DNA of 64,000 nucleotides from contig NW_025813858.1 of the NCBI RefSeq assembly GCF_021917145.1, positions 33,154 through 97,153 on the forward strand. Reading direction: 5' to 3'. Positions 40,820-52,875 of the stretch are shown in pieces. Position 1 is the first letter of the stretch. Each line of letters opens with the position of its first letter. The notes beneath the pieces are model-generated. The model saw only the letters and a list, made by a program, of their open reading frames with translations. It was not told where the DNA came from and did no database searches. Source of the stretch: Hypomesus transpacificus. Lineage: Eukaryota; Chordata; Actinopteri; Osmeriformes; Osmeridae. Made by a program: the position numbers and the translations under genes.

Positions 40820-41589
40820 TCGTGAGAGGCTGGTGTCGCGAGAGGCTGGTGTGGTGAGAGGCTGGTGTGGCGAGAGGCTGGTGTGGTGAGAGGCTGGTGA
40901 GGCTGGTGTGGTGAGAGGCTGGTGTGGTGAGAGGCTGGTGTGGTGAGAGGCTGGTGTGGTGAGAGGCTGGTGAGGCTGGTGTCGTGAGAGGCTGGTGTCG
41001 TGTGAGGCTAGGGTCGTGAGAGGCTGGTGTGGCGAGAGGCTGGTGTCGTGAGAGGCTGGTGTCGTGTGAGGCTGGTGTCGTGTGAGGCTGGTGTCGTGAG
41101 AGGCTGGTGTGGCGAGAGGCTGGTGTGGTGAGAGGCTGTTGTGGCGAGAGGCTGGTGTGGTGAGAGGCTGGTGTGGTGAGAGGCTGGTGAGGCTGGTGTC
41201 GTGAGAGGCTGGTGTCGTGAGAGGCTGGTGTGGCGAGAGGCTGGTGTGGTGAGAGGCTGGTGTGGCGAGAGGCTGGTGTGGCGAGAGGCTGGTGTGGCGA
41301 GAGGCTGGTGTGGCGAGAGGCTGGTGTGGTGAGAGGCTGGTGAGGCTGGTGGTGAGAGGCTGGTGAGGCTGGTGTCGTGAGAGGCTGGTGTCGTGAGAGG
41401 CTGGTGTGGTGAGAGGCTGGTGTCGTGTGAGGCTGGTGTGGCGAGAGGCTGGTGTGGCGAGAGGCTGGTGTGGTGAGAGGCTGGTGTCGTGAGAGGCTGG
41501 TGTCGTGTGAGGCTGGTGTGGCGAGAGGCTGGTGTGGCGAGAGGCTGGTGTGGTGAGAGGCTGGTGTCGTGAGAGGCTGGTGTCGTGAC
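40820..41589 (+). repeat. 16-bp minisatellite, about 48 units
   Basis: The unit is AGAGGCTGGTGTGGTG, with variants ending TCGTG, GGCG and TCGTGTG and occasional shortened units (AGGCTGGTGAGGCTGGTG). It extends about 770 bases. Three units equal 48 bases, so long open frames without meaning result, including about 200 codons on the minus strand. Confidence 0.95.
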
Positions 41590-41765
41590 TAGGGCTGCAT
41601 TAAGGGCTGGTAGCACAGGTCAAACACAACCAAAGAGTCAGATCAGTGAGTAAGACTTGCATTCAGGACCAGAGGGCAAAGAATTCCCCAAATAAGGTTG
41701 AAGCATCCAGTTTACTGGGGAGGGTGGAGGGATGTGTGTGCAGGGGGGGGTGGTGGTGGTGGGGC

Positions 41766-41786
41766 GGGGGGGGGGGGGGGGGGGGG
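41766..41786 (+). repeat. poly(G) tract
   Basis: About 21 consecutive G, preceded by GTGGTGGTGGGGC. Confidence 0.85.
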
Positions 41787-44700
41787 TTGGAGGCCTTGGG
41801 AAACAACTCCCATGTCAAGCTCCAAGAAGAGAAAAAAAAAAAAGGAATAATTGGAAAAGAATGCTAGGCTAACCTCGCAGCATCATACACGTCTTGCTAT
41901 CCCCATTTCCTGTGGTGACGAGAGAGAAAGAGAGAGAGACAGAGAGGGGTCTAAAAATACACCCTACCCCGCCTACTTCTGTCACAAACACAAACGGCCA
42001 GCTCAGCCAGAATTTCCCCTTCATCGGCGATCATGTTGCGCCCACAGTGTGGGCCACGAGCCGGGAGAAGACTTCCCACAATCCCCCGCTTCGACGGAGG
42101 TTGGTGGGCTCTCCTCCAGGCTCAGCGCGGAAAAAAAACAAAAATAAAAGTTTTAGCAGCCACGTCTCTCTCTCTTTTCCCCTCCTCATCCCTCTCCATC
42201 ATCCCCCACTTCCTCCGTCCTCTAATAGACAAAACTCCCGACAGGCATTCGTTAGAAGATCCCACATCGGCCTACCATGCACTGCCGTCCAAATAGCCCA
42301 CATATCACCCTCCCTCTCGTTCTCTCCGTCTCTCTCCTCTTCAACGCCTCCTCCAATTTCTTTCCTTCTCTCCATTTCCAGTCCCACAAGCCAGGCTTCT
42401 TTACCTCATCTGTATTCCCCCCTCTCCAGTCCTTTAGTTCCTGCCAACACAGTCCTAACTCATCACTCTGTTTGTGCAGGGACAGTGTAGCAGCAGACGA
42501 ACACAACAAGTCCTAGTCACAACGACCCGAACGGCTACACATGCCGACTCAAGCCAGAAACATAAGACGCAAATGTTGACAAAAAAAGGACATGTTTGGA
42601 TTCCTGTGATAAAACTAAAAAGCTATTAACGCCATCTGCCTCTCTTCAACGGAAATGGGAAGCGAGAATATAGAGCAACCCATCGAGATAGGTCCTGTTG
42701 TTGTTTTTTTGCTGGATTTTGACAGTAGGGCTGGAGGCTACTCCTGCCCCCAGAGAGACTGGATGACTTGCGAGGAGAAATGACTGCAGGCCCTTATTGA
42801 GACTGCTTGTAAATGCTTCCAATCCATCGGGCGCCACATTGATTTTTTCCCCCTTTCTGATTGGTCTCTCTATTAATGACCAGAAAGTGCCCTAAGCTGC
42901 CTTGCAAATGCAGCAGGCGCCTTCATTGAGACGGTGGCGGCAGCAACACAAGACCTCTGCAGCTTTATTACAGAACATTCTTTCTCATCATCTCCCGTGT
43001 GCTCGACTCAATATGTTGTCATTTTTTTCCTCAGCGCAGTCAGGTCCTTCACTTCTGTTAGGATAAAAGCGGTCCACATAAACAAAGCTGCAGGGCACTT
43101 CAGCATGGAATTTCCCCACATTCTGTTCAGGCATATGAGAGTCATCTATATTGAAAGGACCCTTGAGGACAGAGAACCGATGGGAAATCATTCCGTTCCA
43201 GCAGGGGTCCGTGGGCTTCAGATCGAGACCTAGTTACATCTCTCTTCCCTTCTTTATTTACCAGATAGCCCCGGTGAAAATGAAAGAGGGAAGGTTGAGG
43301 CCTTTCCAGAAGAATAGGAAAATGAAAAAGAGGAAGTTCATTCTGAAAACAGGGCTTCTGCAGGGGGCTTCTGTCAGAGATGGACAGATGAAAGGGGAGA
43401 GAGAAAGGAGGAGGGGAGAGGGAGGAAGAAAGGGGGGGGGGGGAGAGAGATCTTGAAGTGTGATCTTAGCCAAGGCAGACAGGCTCAGGTGAGACACTTG
43501 CACGCCTTCTCTTCACTGACTGCTGTCAGCTCACTAGGACCACAAAGCTACTGATGGTGCATTCATAATGTGACACACACACACACACACTTTGGAGTTC
43601 ATTAACACAACCACACACCAGGAACGGGGAGTAATTGGCTGCCCTTTCATTTCATGGATGGAGGTGGAGTGGAGAGGAGAATAGTCTCGGAACCTTCATG
43701 TTCACATTCCATCTCAGGCCTCAATATGCACTCCATGGGGGGGGGGGGGGGGCTCCACTACCAGCAGCACACAAGGGGGGAGGGGGGGGGGGAGAGAGAG
43801 AGAGACTGCACACACAGCAGCACACACCAACGGTCAACAAACACAGCCCTCATGTCCATCCATGTTGATGCAGGTCCAAGCTCTGGGAACAGCAGCCCGA
43901 CCACGTGAACAGCGGGTACAAGGAGAGAGGGATGATGTAGGACAGAGATGAAAGATTGTAAGTGGATATCCGTTTCTTTTTGATATCCCGTGTAAGTTCC
44001 AACCATCAGTTAAAAGATTGAGACACAAGTGGTCATCTAGGACGTTTTCGAGGCTGGCTTCTGTCTCCTATCTGAGTGTGTTTCTGAATCAAGACAAGTC
44101 ACTTGTCATACTAACAGACAGGCACTAATACTATTTGGATGTATTTACATAGTCAGAGGGTAAGGCATCTAATATCTCACTCACAGCATACTAAACCAGG
44201 CAACATCCCATAATACAAATATACAGACGAGTAACGTCTTTTCTCGTGATCTTGTTCCATCCTGTTTTGGTTTAGTCTCTGCCTTGGTGGACTGACTGAT
44301 GGAGCTTAAAGGCAGACCCCCAGGATGAGCACAATCACATGGCAACTAGCGAGTGCACACACACACAGGTTTTTCTTTCTCTGCTCCCCGCTCTCACAGT
44401 ACATTGCCGAAAGCTTTCCAAGAAACTCATGCTACAGTAGTGGATGTGTGTGTGTGTTTCAGAAAACAACAGAGCATTTCCTTTATCTCTTTATGCAACA
44501 GTCCAGCAGTGATACCAATGCCTCCATATGCACAACAAACAACAGCAATAACAACATCTGGTCGACGCTAACACCAAAGAGCATTGCCGTTCACCAATAA
44601 TAATTTCTCCTCATTTGTGGACAATTATCCAATTTAATGTACTCAGAGTCCTTTGAATCTGTGAACAATAGACTCCATTTACTTAAGAATGTCAAAGCAA

Positions 44701-45147
44701 AAAAAAAAGGGGTTACTAAACTAATATTCTATTGGAAGAATCAAAGAAAAAGTCGATTTTTAGTGGGGGTAGTTCCTTATCCAGCCAAAACATTAACCCC
44801 GGGGTCACAGGGCCTAGTTATTGACATTCTCATACGTCTTTTCTTGATTGGGTCTCACTGGGTAGGTTACTAGATTGGCATTTTGAAAATGTCAATAACT
44901 GCTATGCAATGTCCATGATTGCAGAACCAGGTGTCTGACGACAATCAGAGAAATCATTTCTCTCTCTTACAGGCACTGCGTTTAAGTCCGTGACATGTTA
45001 TTGTAGTGGGGTAATCCTATTGTTTTGTCCGGTGTGTTTGGTAGGTGAGATGTTAGTAAATACAGACTGTTCTTTTGATCACTGAAATATTGTGGAACTA
45101 TGCACTTCTAATCCTCTCTGCCATACTTTTCCTGCGCTACTTGTATG

Positions 45148-45202
45148 TCACTTTGGATAAAAGCGTACTAAAAGAACACTATGTAAATTGAAATGTAAAC
45201 AG
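45148..45202 (+). mobile_element. SINE tail fragment
   Basis: CACTTTGGATAAAAGCG followed by a diverged tail ending GTAAATTGAAATGTAAAC is the complement of the tail seen in the full SINE copies. No tRNA-like part is present. Confidence 0.45.
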
Positions 45203-46367
45203 TAAACCGGAAGGTAAGCCCTTACAACTAGTAGGATTGTATATATTGCATGTGACGTTGAGTCCTCAATGGTTATCATGAAGTTTCTCACAACTTAATT
45301 CCACTGCAGTCATAAAAACAGGTGCCAACAGTAGCACGTGATCATAAGAAAATACCAAACTTCTTCGATATTAAGAAACAAAAACAACGAGAAAGTGGAG
45401 TTAAATCTTTCTCCATCTGCCCTTAGTGACGGTTCTATAAATCCAACGCCAATCAGATCCCGATATATTGAGTATGGATTAAATAATAAATCCTTGATTT
45501 TACGTGGCACATACATTGTAAAATATTACAGAGGCGCGTTTAAGAGCGGAGAGCCGCCGTCTGAAGGGACGACTCTTGGATGCAAAAGAAAGTGATATAC
45601 GTCATTACCAGCTGTTACTGCCTCAAAGTAAGAAACTAAAACCTTATTTTTTTTCTTCCATTTTTCTTTTTCACCAACACATTACTGACGGAACAACGTG
45701 AAATATGAAACACCAATTTTAACATGATGCTCCTAATTTGTAAACGGGCAACTAATTATGCTGCACAAATACAAAAGTATGCATAATAGATGCCAATTCT
45801 TAGGCCTACTTCCCAACAATAGCATCTCGTGATAGGCAGGGTCAGGGGGAGAAAGAGGGAGAGAGGAGAGTTGAATAAAGGAAGTAGGGGGAGGGAGTAA
45901 AAACGAGAAAAGGAAATAAGCAGAAAGGAACAAACCACTTTTGAGCACACCGCGCAATGCCAATGCCCATGTAGCATAAGGCTCACGTAAAGAAGGATGC
46001 GTTTATTTCTTAAACGTGTTCAAATACAAGTAACGTATTTTTGGTATAGGCTACACTTGCACCTTCCCCAACATTCTTTAACACGAGGATAGTACATGTG
46101 CAGGCAACAGTCAAATGATAAACTATCCATTTGCGTAAAATACTTCAATTTAGAACTATGTTAATACAGAGGAGGAGGGCATAACGTTCTTTTACAAGAC
46201 CGTTCCAAGACACACTGAGAAACAAAAGCCGCCTACGTGTCGTGTAGACAACGTCGCTGTCAAAAGCCATCCGCGGGCCCTTACAAATTGAATGTTGATG
46301 AAAATGTTCACATAGAAACAGCATTTCCTTTAAATTTAGATAGAACCGAAACAGCGTAAGTTCTTAC

Positions 46368-46620
46368 CCGATTCAACAGAGTTCCTTGCTCTTGGTATAT
46401 GAGCGATGCGGACGAAGAAGGAGACGTTTAGAGATGAAGAGATGTTGTCTGGATTTCGTCTTCGTTCCCCGGTTGCGAATAGCAAGCTTCTGACTGGCTG
46501 CTCTTCACACTGTCAAGCCTACTGCGCGGTAGCTGCTACTGCGGACAAACCCCGAAAACCATGTTATCGTGCCTTCACACACGCCCCGCGAGACAACGAG
46601 CAGGCTGAGGTCTGAGAGCG
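46368..46620 (-). promoter_or_regulatory. candidate distal 5' non-coding exon and promoter, probably hpca
   Basis: On the minus strand a consensus donor AATCGG/GTAAGA ends at 46368, preceded by CpG-containing, non-repetitive sequence. Its strand fits hpca, whose coding exon 1 has an upstream acceptor but no obvious promoter nearby. The link to hpca is inference. Confidence 0.3.
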
Positions 46621-47771
46621 GTAACGGGCAGCGCGTGTTTTTACTGGACAGAGATTGGAGAGTGTCGGTTCTAGCTGGGAACCGTGCTGGTGTAGCGCAT
46701 TTAAGGAGGGGGATGGTGTTGGTATTACGTGGAACCGGTTTAATTAGAAAGCGCTTCGCCTATTGGCACGATTGTATGTTTGTCAGAATATGGTTCCCTC
46801 CGTCTTTCCCTCCCTCCCTCTCTTCCTCCTCCCCCTCGTGCTCGGTCTATTGAATCAGATGCACGCCTTCCAGTAAAAGAGAATGCTTTAGAACTAGATT
46901 TTTCATTTTGTTTTGACTGTTATAGAGGGTTTTAAATAACCTTTTTAAGAGGGTTATTGTATCATTAATGGATATTGTTTATTTGGAATGTTTTTTACCC
47001 GATTAACTTTATACAGTATTAGAGAAACGTACTGGCTGTATAGTTTTTAAATTGATGATAACACAAGCGCACAGATATACATACACACACACCAGAACGA
47101 ACACCAGGACACAATCGCAGTCACATCCAGTTCACCTCAAATTATACAACTTCAACTTCAGGAGTGTTCAAGCCAGAATGATGGGTCCACATTATCTCCT
47201 CAAAGGTCAGTGATGACTCACAGCTCTCTGTGAGCTGACAGACTGCAGATTGAACTGGGAACCGTTAAATCAACCAGTTGAGAGTTTCCACCAATTAAAA
47301 ATTTAAAGTGTCGCGTCCCAAGGTACACAGGTGAACCACTGCGTCCATCTGCTGTAGACTCCAACAGAGCTGTGATGAAAGGGGGCAGGGGTGTCGGAAG
47401 AGGCATAGAAAGAGACGTGAAAGAGAGAGAGCGAGAGGTTGGGGATTCCTAATGACCATGTGCACCGATCATTACAGCACGGGCCTTTTATCCATCAAAG
47501 ACCATTCAGAACCCATTACTCAGCTGTCCTGACTGGCCATTAGCATGACCATCCCACAGACCCCTGCTAGCCAGGGCTTTAACTCAACCCCCGCCTCCCC
47601 CTTCTTCCCACAGAGCGGCGCAATCTTGAGTGAGCGACGACTTAATAGTTTCCCAGGTGTCATCGATGAAACCTCGCGGGCTGTTTAGTTTATGATCGGT
47701 CATTAGTGATTGGCGACTAGCGCAGATGAACAGAATCACATCCATTGGCCTACAGGTAGTTTGGAGCGCCG

Positions 47772-47774
<3 letters not shown>

Positions 47775-47802
<28 letters not shown>
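47775..47802 (+). repeat. poly(G) tract
   Basis: About 28 consecutive G, the longest homopolymer G run in the window. Confidence 0.85.
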
Positions 47803-48078
47803 AGGAGGGACGCCAGTGTGATTGTGAGGCGGTTGAAAGATAACCGCAGAGAGACTGAGAGGAGATGACTGAAGGCTGAAACGGCGTCATGGCAGGATAA
47901 ATACGGTGTAATGTGAGTGCATGGGGAGGCTAATGGGAAGAATGGCAGCGGTGCATTGTGTTTGCCCTGCATGAGATCACACACACACACACACACACAC
48001 AGGGATGCAGGCTGGAGTCGAAGCTATCAAGGGTCTCTCCATTGCCAATAGCAGGATCATAATATCGGCAATCGGTAT

Positions 48079-48122
48079 CATTTAGTCATTTAGCAAACGC
48101 TTTATCCAAAGTGACTTACAAG
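48079..48122 (-). mobile_element. SINE tail fragment
   Basis: CATTTAGTCATTTAGCAAAC followed by GCTTTATCCAAAGTGACTTA matches the tail of the full SINE copies, without the tRNA-like part. Confidence 0.6.
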
Positions 48123-48412
48123 AAAGAGCAAAAGGTGCATAGGTCAATGATCCTAAACAACGAGATAGCCTCAAAACAATGTGGGTAGCCAAAACATGAA
48201 GCACACATTGTGAAAAGCAAATAAGTGCCAATGGGTAGAACCAGAAGAGCATGTAGTTAAAACAATTACAATTAAACAACATGATCTTCAAAAGTGCTAG
48301 AGTGTACCAAGAGGAAATCAAGGGACAATAATATAAATCACAGCGAGTACAAGTAGTAAAATCAGTTACAATCAGTTACAACAAACAACAAATTCATTGA
48401 AGCTCTCTGCAC

Positions 48413-48560
48413 CAGCGGTGTGTCCAGACATTTTTGATAGGGGTGGCACCAGGGGTGGCCCGCCTCTGACTGGGCATATAGCCAATCATATATTGGGGTG
48501 GCCAATCAGATTTCAGGGGTGGCCTGTGCCACTCTAGGCCACCCCCTGGACACGCCCCTG
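48413..48560. mobile_element. hAT-type MITE with 8-bp target duplication
   Basis: The left end CAGCGGTGTGTCCAG and the complement of the right end CAGGGGCGTGTCCAG form terminal inverted repeats. Direct repeats CTCTGCAC flank it exactly at 48405-48412 and 48561-48568. The 8-bp duplication and CAG-starting ends are typical of the hAT superfamily. It is 148 bp, contains internal GGGGTGGC repeats and encodes nothing. Confidence 0.8.
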
Positions 48561-49030
48561 CTCTGCACTAGTCCTCTGCTCTGGACTGTAAATGGACATT
48601 ACAATGCAGCACAACGAGACCATCCCTGTAGCCTGGAACAGTGCCTGCTGTTTAGTTTGGTCCAAATCTCTTGATTGTAAGCTGGGTGTCCATTACATCT
48701 CATTAGAGTTCGTTAGAGCTCGTCCTGTCGTTAGTGAACACTAGTCGGTGTTCGTCCTGTCGTTAGCGCTGGGGACGTAGCTCCAGGTGGCTCAGCGTTT
48801 TCCAAGCCAGGAGAAAGAGGCCAAGATTAGTCCACAGGGCTGATGACCATGGAAGTGTCAAAGGAGGAGGAACAGTTGGCTGGAAGTTGGACGCCCTTGA
48901 GTTCCCTTGCACACATTGTGTGTGTGGGTGTGTGTAGTGAATGAGGGGTAGCATGGGAGAGAGTGTTTCCCTATTCTTTGCCTCTGTGACCTCTTTACCT
49001 CAGCTGAGAGAGCAGGAGGGTCTGCAGCCA

Positions 49031-49141
<111 letters not shown>

Positions 49142-49346
49142 AACGTTATCGTCTCCCTCCGCCATCGCTCATCTTCTCTTCCACTCTGCTCTATCCCTTT
49201 TCTCTCTCCTCCCTCTTACCTCTCTCCTCCTCCTTCTCTCACCTCTCTCCTCCTCCTTCTCTCTCCTCTCTCCTCTCCCCTACTGAGAGAGACAGGGACA
49301 AAGTCTGACTCAGCAATTGCTTATTTCATTAGTTGTCCATTTGTAT

Positions 49347-49349
<3 letters not shown>

Positions 49350-49418
<69 letters not shown>
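49350..49418 (+). repeat. (CT)n microsatellite
   Basis: About 34 perfect CT units, flanked by other C/T-rich sequence from 49190. Confidence 0.95.
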
Positions 49419-49420
<2 letters not shown>

Positions 49421-51065
49421 CATCCCTCTCTCTGTGTCCTGCAAATGAGGACACTAACATGATTGAATTCCCCTCTCCTCCTCTCCCTCTTCCCTGTATT
49501 CCCCCTGTGTGGCTCTGCAGCGTGCTGTGTTCTTCCTCCTCGTCCCGGCCAGGGTTCAGTGCTGGGGTTGCACTTTCCCTCGGTCTTGTGTAACACCCCA
49601 CAGCGGTCGTGTTGTTCTGCTTGCTCCTCTTACGGTGAGAAACACTGCCCCAGATAGCTGCAGGGCGAGGCTCGGTAACCTAAAGACACTTCTCACCTTT
49701 TCTCCTTTCTCCTGCCCTTGAAGCAAACCCTGTACCTTTCTGCGTGTTGGACTAACTCCACGTTTTGTTCATTTGGCAGACGCTTTCGTCAAAAGTGACG
49801 TAGAAATGCTGCGCTTAGAAAGTACAGTGGAAGATCAAGGATCAGATGTGCAGCGTTCGAACAGTATTCAGGTATTCAGAGTCAAGGAACGGTCTGTATT
49901 CACTGGCCACAACGTGAAGTAACCACATCTTAGCTTCCAGGCCCAGCAAACGAAAACAATACTACGGTGTAGCAACAGTAACTCAATGTCAGTAGTGCAT
50001 TGTTGACATACACTGTGCCATGGGACGTGAGGTGATGTGCTTGCTTACTTAATCAGACTTTTAGGGGATCAAGATGTTTTTACAAGTGTCGTTGTTTTCC
50101 AGCCCTGAAAGCTACAACAAACACATACATGTTTTCAGGTGTTCCAGGTTGGTAGAGATGGCTGACGCCCTGGAGGATTCAATCCCCACCCCCCCCTCCC
50201 TCTCCCTTGTGTGTTTGACTGCTGTACTTGTTGTTGGTTTCATCATCGCTAACTCTGAACAGACTGTATATCTGTCAGTCTATCCAGCCTGACAGTGTCA
50301 CCCTGAGTCGCTGAGCAGCAGCTGCCATGTGCCGTGCGATCGCAGACAAACATCGTGGTCATTTTTGAATCTGGTGGTCAGTTGGAACGATTGGTCATTT
50401 CCATTTTGGCTGTGTCAAGTTCTTCACCATGGAAACACAAAGTGGCAACCTGTTCTCTGGATTAACTTTGACCTGATCTTAGATAGAATGCTTTCATCGT
50501 TCTGTCTCTCATTTCTGTGTCATTCGTATTAACTTATATTTTATTAACAAATCGGTACAGCTTGTTCTGAAGCTGTAATTTCCTGCTCAGCTGTCAAAAC
50601 AGAGAAGGTGTCTGTCATTGCTGAGATTATATGTGGTCCCATCGACTCCACCTCCCTGTAATCTCCTCTACTTTGGGAGGAGGATGTCCTTGCGTGGGTG
50701 AAGGTGCTTAAAAGTGTCAGCGCGCGGTGGGGGGGTGGGGGGGGGGGGGGGGTTCAGGGAGGGAGGGATTTCTGAATGTAAAGGAGACCGTGAGTGAGCA
50801 ACAAAGGCACACACGTTTCATCAGAGAGCAACTGATTGGGTCGGCGTGTATATGTATATACACACATATACATGCACACACACATGTACACACACACACA
50901 CAAATACACACACATACACACACTCACACACACGCACACATACAGTAAACAAGAGTCACTTTCACATCCTCCTGCATCGCAATCTAATCATGGAGTTGGC
51001 AGGTTGGAGCCCAGATCAGGGACGAGGTGACAAGCCTCTCCTACTTTCACTCATCTAATGAAAAT

Positions 51066-51450
51066 ATGGTGGAGAGAGAGAGGAAGAGAGTGAGAGAGGA
51101 AGAGAGAGAGAGGAAGAGAGAGAGCGGAAGAGAGAGAGGAAGAGAGAGACAGAGGAAGAGAGAGAGAGGAAGAGAGAGGAAGAGAGAGGAAGGAAGAGAG
51201 AGAGAGGACGAGAGAGAGCGGAAGAGAGAGAGAGAGAGGAAGAGAGAGAGAGGAAGAGAGAGCGGAAGAGAGAGAGAGAGGAAGAGAGAGACAGAGGAAG
51301 AGAGAGAGAGGAAGAGAGAGAGAGGAAGAGAGAGAGAGGAAGAGAGAGGGAGGAAGAGAGAGGAAGAGAGAGAAAGGAAGAGAGAGAGAGGAAGAGAGAG
51401 AGGAAGAGATCGAGGAAGAGAGAGAAAGGAAGAGAGGGAGAGAGAAAGAT
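51066..51450 (+). repeat. GAGGAAGAGAGAGA tandem repeat
   Basis: Purine-only stretch of about 385 bases built from GAGAGAGAGGAA-type units of 12 to 18 bases with occasional C. Long Arg/Glu or Ser/Leu open frames over it are artefacts. Confidence 0.9.
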
Positions 51451-52854
51451 AATGGAGATAAAAGCTTTTTTCTTCTTCGTAATCTTGTGACGTTGAAGCA
51501 CTGTAGAAAAAGATGAAGAAAAAAAAAGCCTCTGGTTTTCCACCCGTAGCCCGAAGAATGACTACATTGTGGATGAAGGGAACTCAGTCTTTTCATTCAA
51601 GCTATGAAATTACCTTCCAACCTCAGGGTCAGTCTCTGCATGAAGACCTTTCCTCGTGATCTATTTATTTTTTTGTATGTCTTTTAGTTTCATTCCGATT
51701 CTCAGTTTAATCAACGTAATGCCAGGGAACTGACTTGGTTAACCTCCAGCATGGTTATCAGTGCTATCAGATCTAGCTGAGGCCCAGTTGTAGTGCCAGT
51801 GAACCCCCGAGCCGGTGACTAGATCAGCGGTGAGGCTTGGCTCGCTTTCCAGGAAGTAGGAACAGCGTAGAGCACTGAGACAACATTCGAGTTACGTAAC
51901 ATCGACTCACACACTCACTGCCCTCCCCTCCTCACTTCCTTACTGTATCTGCAAGGGCACACGTAACACACACACACACACAAACACACAAACAGACAGA
52001 AATATACCTTGCTCCCCTTCAAAAGATCAATCATTCACATTTTGCCAATGGTGTAGTGTTAATTTCTTCACCCTGGTAACACTGAGAGAGCGAGGTGTGT
52101 TTCCCCTATATGTGTCAAGGGTATGTGCATCGATATCCAATAGCAGCCATGCAGTCTGTACCAGATAAGACGAATGAGAAAACAGGAAGGTTGTTGCCTG
52201 GCGCGACCTAATGCATCGGTTAAGAGACAGAATTACATTCTATCCACAGACTTCCACCGTCACAGGGGGGAGTTGTTTGAGTCTACCCGGGTTGAGTCCA
52301 CCAGCTGGTGACCAGGGGCTGGGGGGCTGGAGGGGCCTGGGGGGCGTGGGGGGCTAGAGAGAGGGATGGAAGGTGTCCGTCCACTGCTACAGATTCAACC
52401 CTCCTCACAAGAGGATGCAGTGAGCAGGAGATGCAACACGCGCCAGCAGAGAGCAGAAGAAGAAAAACAGGAAAAACATTCTAAATTAGTCATGTCGATC
52501 CGGAGCCCTCTGACACAAGAAAGATGTGTTGCAGTATTAATGAATCCAGAGCGGAGGGGGGGGGGGACTCAACAGAGATGTAGTCAGTGTATAAGAACAC
52601 AACAAGACCTCACCCTCTGCTGTTTCCCCCTTAATCCTCTCAACAGCGTCACTTCTTACAGTAATGAGCTTTTTGGTTTTACTGCAGCTGCGCTCCTTTT
52701 AAAGGCTGTGAACAGGTCTGTCTTGACGACGACCTGACGCCACATGACCCCGGGTATCTGGCGTAGGGGCTGCTCTAGGCGGCCAGGGAGGTGATCGACT
52801 GTTTGCCCGGAGAGGAAGAAGGTTCCGGGAGCCGAGCCGTCTGCGACACACACA

Positions 52855-52875
52855 GGACTAACCCTAACCCTAACG
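52855..52875 (+). repeat. short telomere-like repeat
   Basis: GACTAACCCTAACCCTAACG contains three TAACCC-type units. Shorter matches occur near 10726 and 33103. Confidence 0.6.

Larger units (their letters stand above)
31733..46367 (-). other. long region upstream of hpca coding exon 1, probably a 5' UTR intron
   Basis: No gene was recognised over 14.6 kb. The region holds minisatellites (35898-36030, 40820-41589), GA, CA and AT simple repeats, G and C homopolymers and much unique sequence. One exon-like stretch is at 33956-34097 on the minus strand. If the donor at 46368 belongs to hpca, this is intron. Confidence 0.4.

Noticed and set aside
41008-41616. 202-codon open frame encoding HQPLATPAS-type repeats on the minus strand
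   Set aside because: It arises because three 16-base minisatellite units equal 48 bases. It has no splice or promoter context.
51027-51596. Arg/Glu-rich and Ser/Leu-rich frames over the GAGGAA repeat
   Set aside because: Pure-purine repeat without stop codons; no real protein composition.
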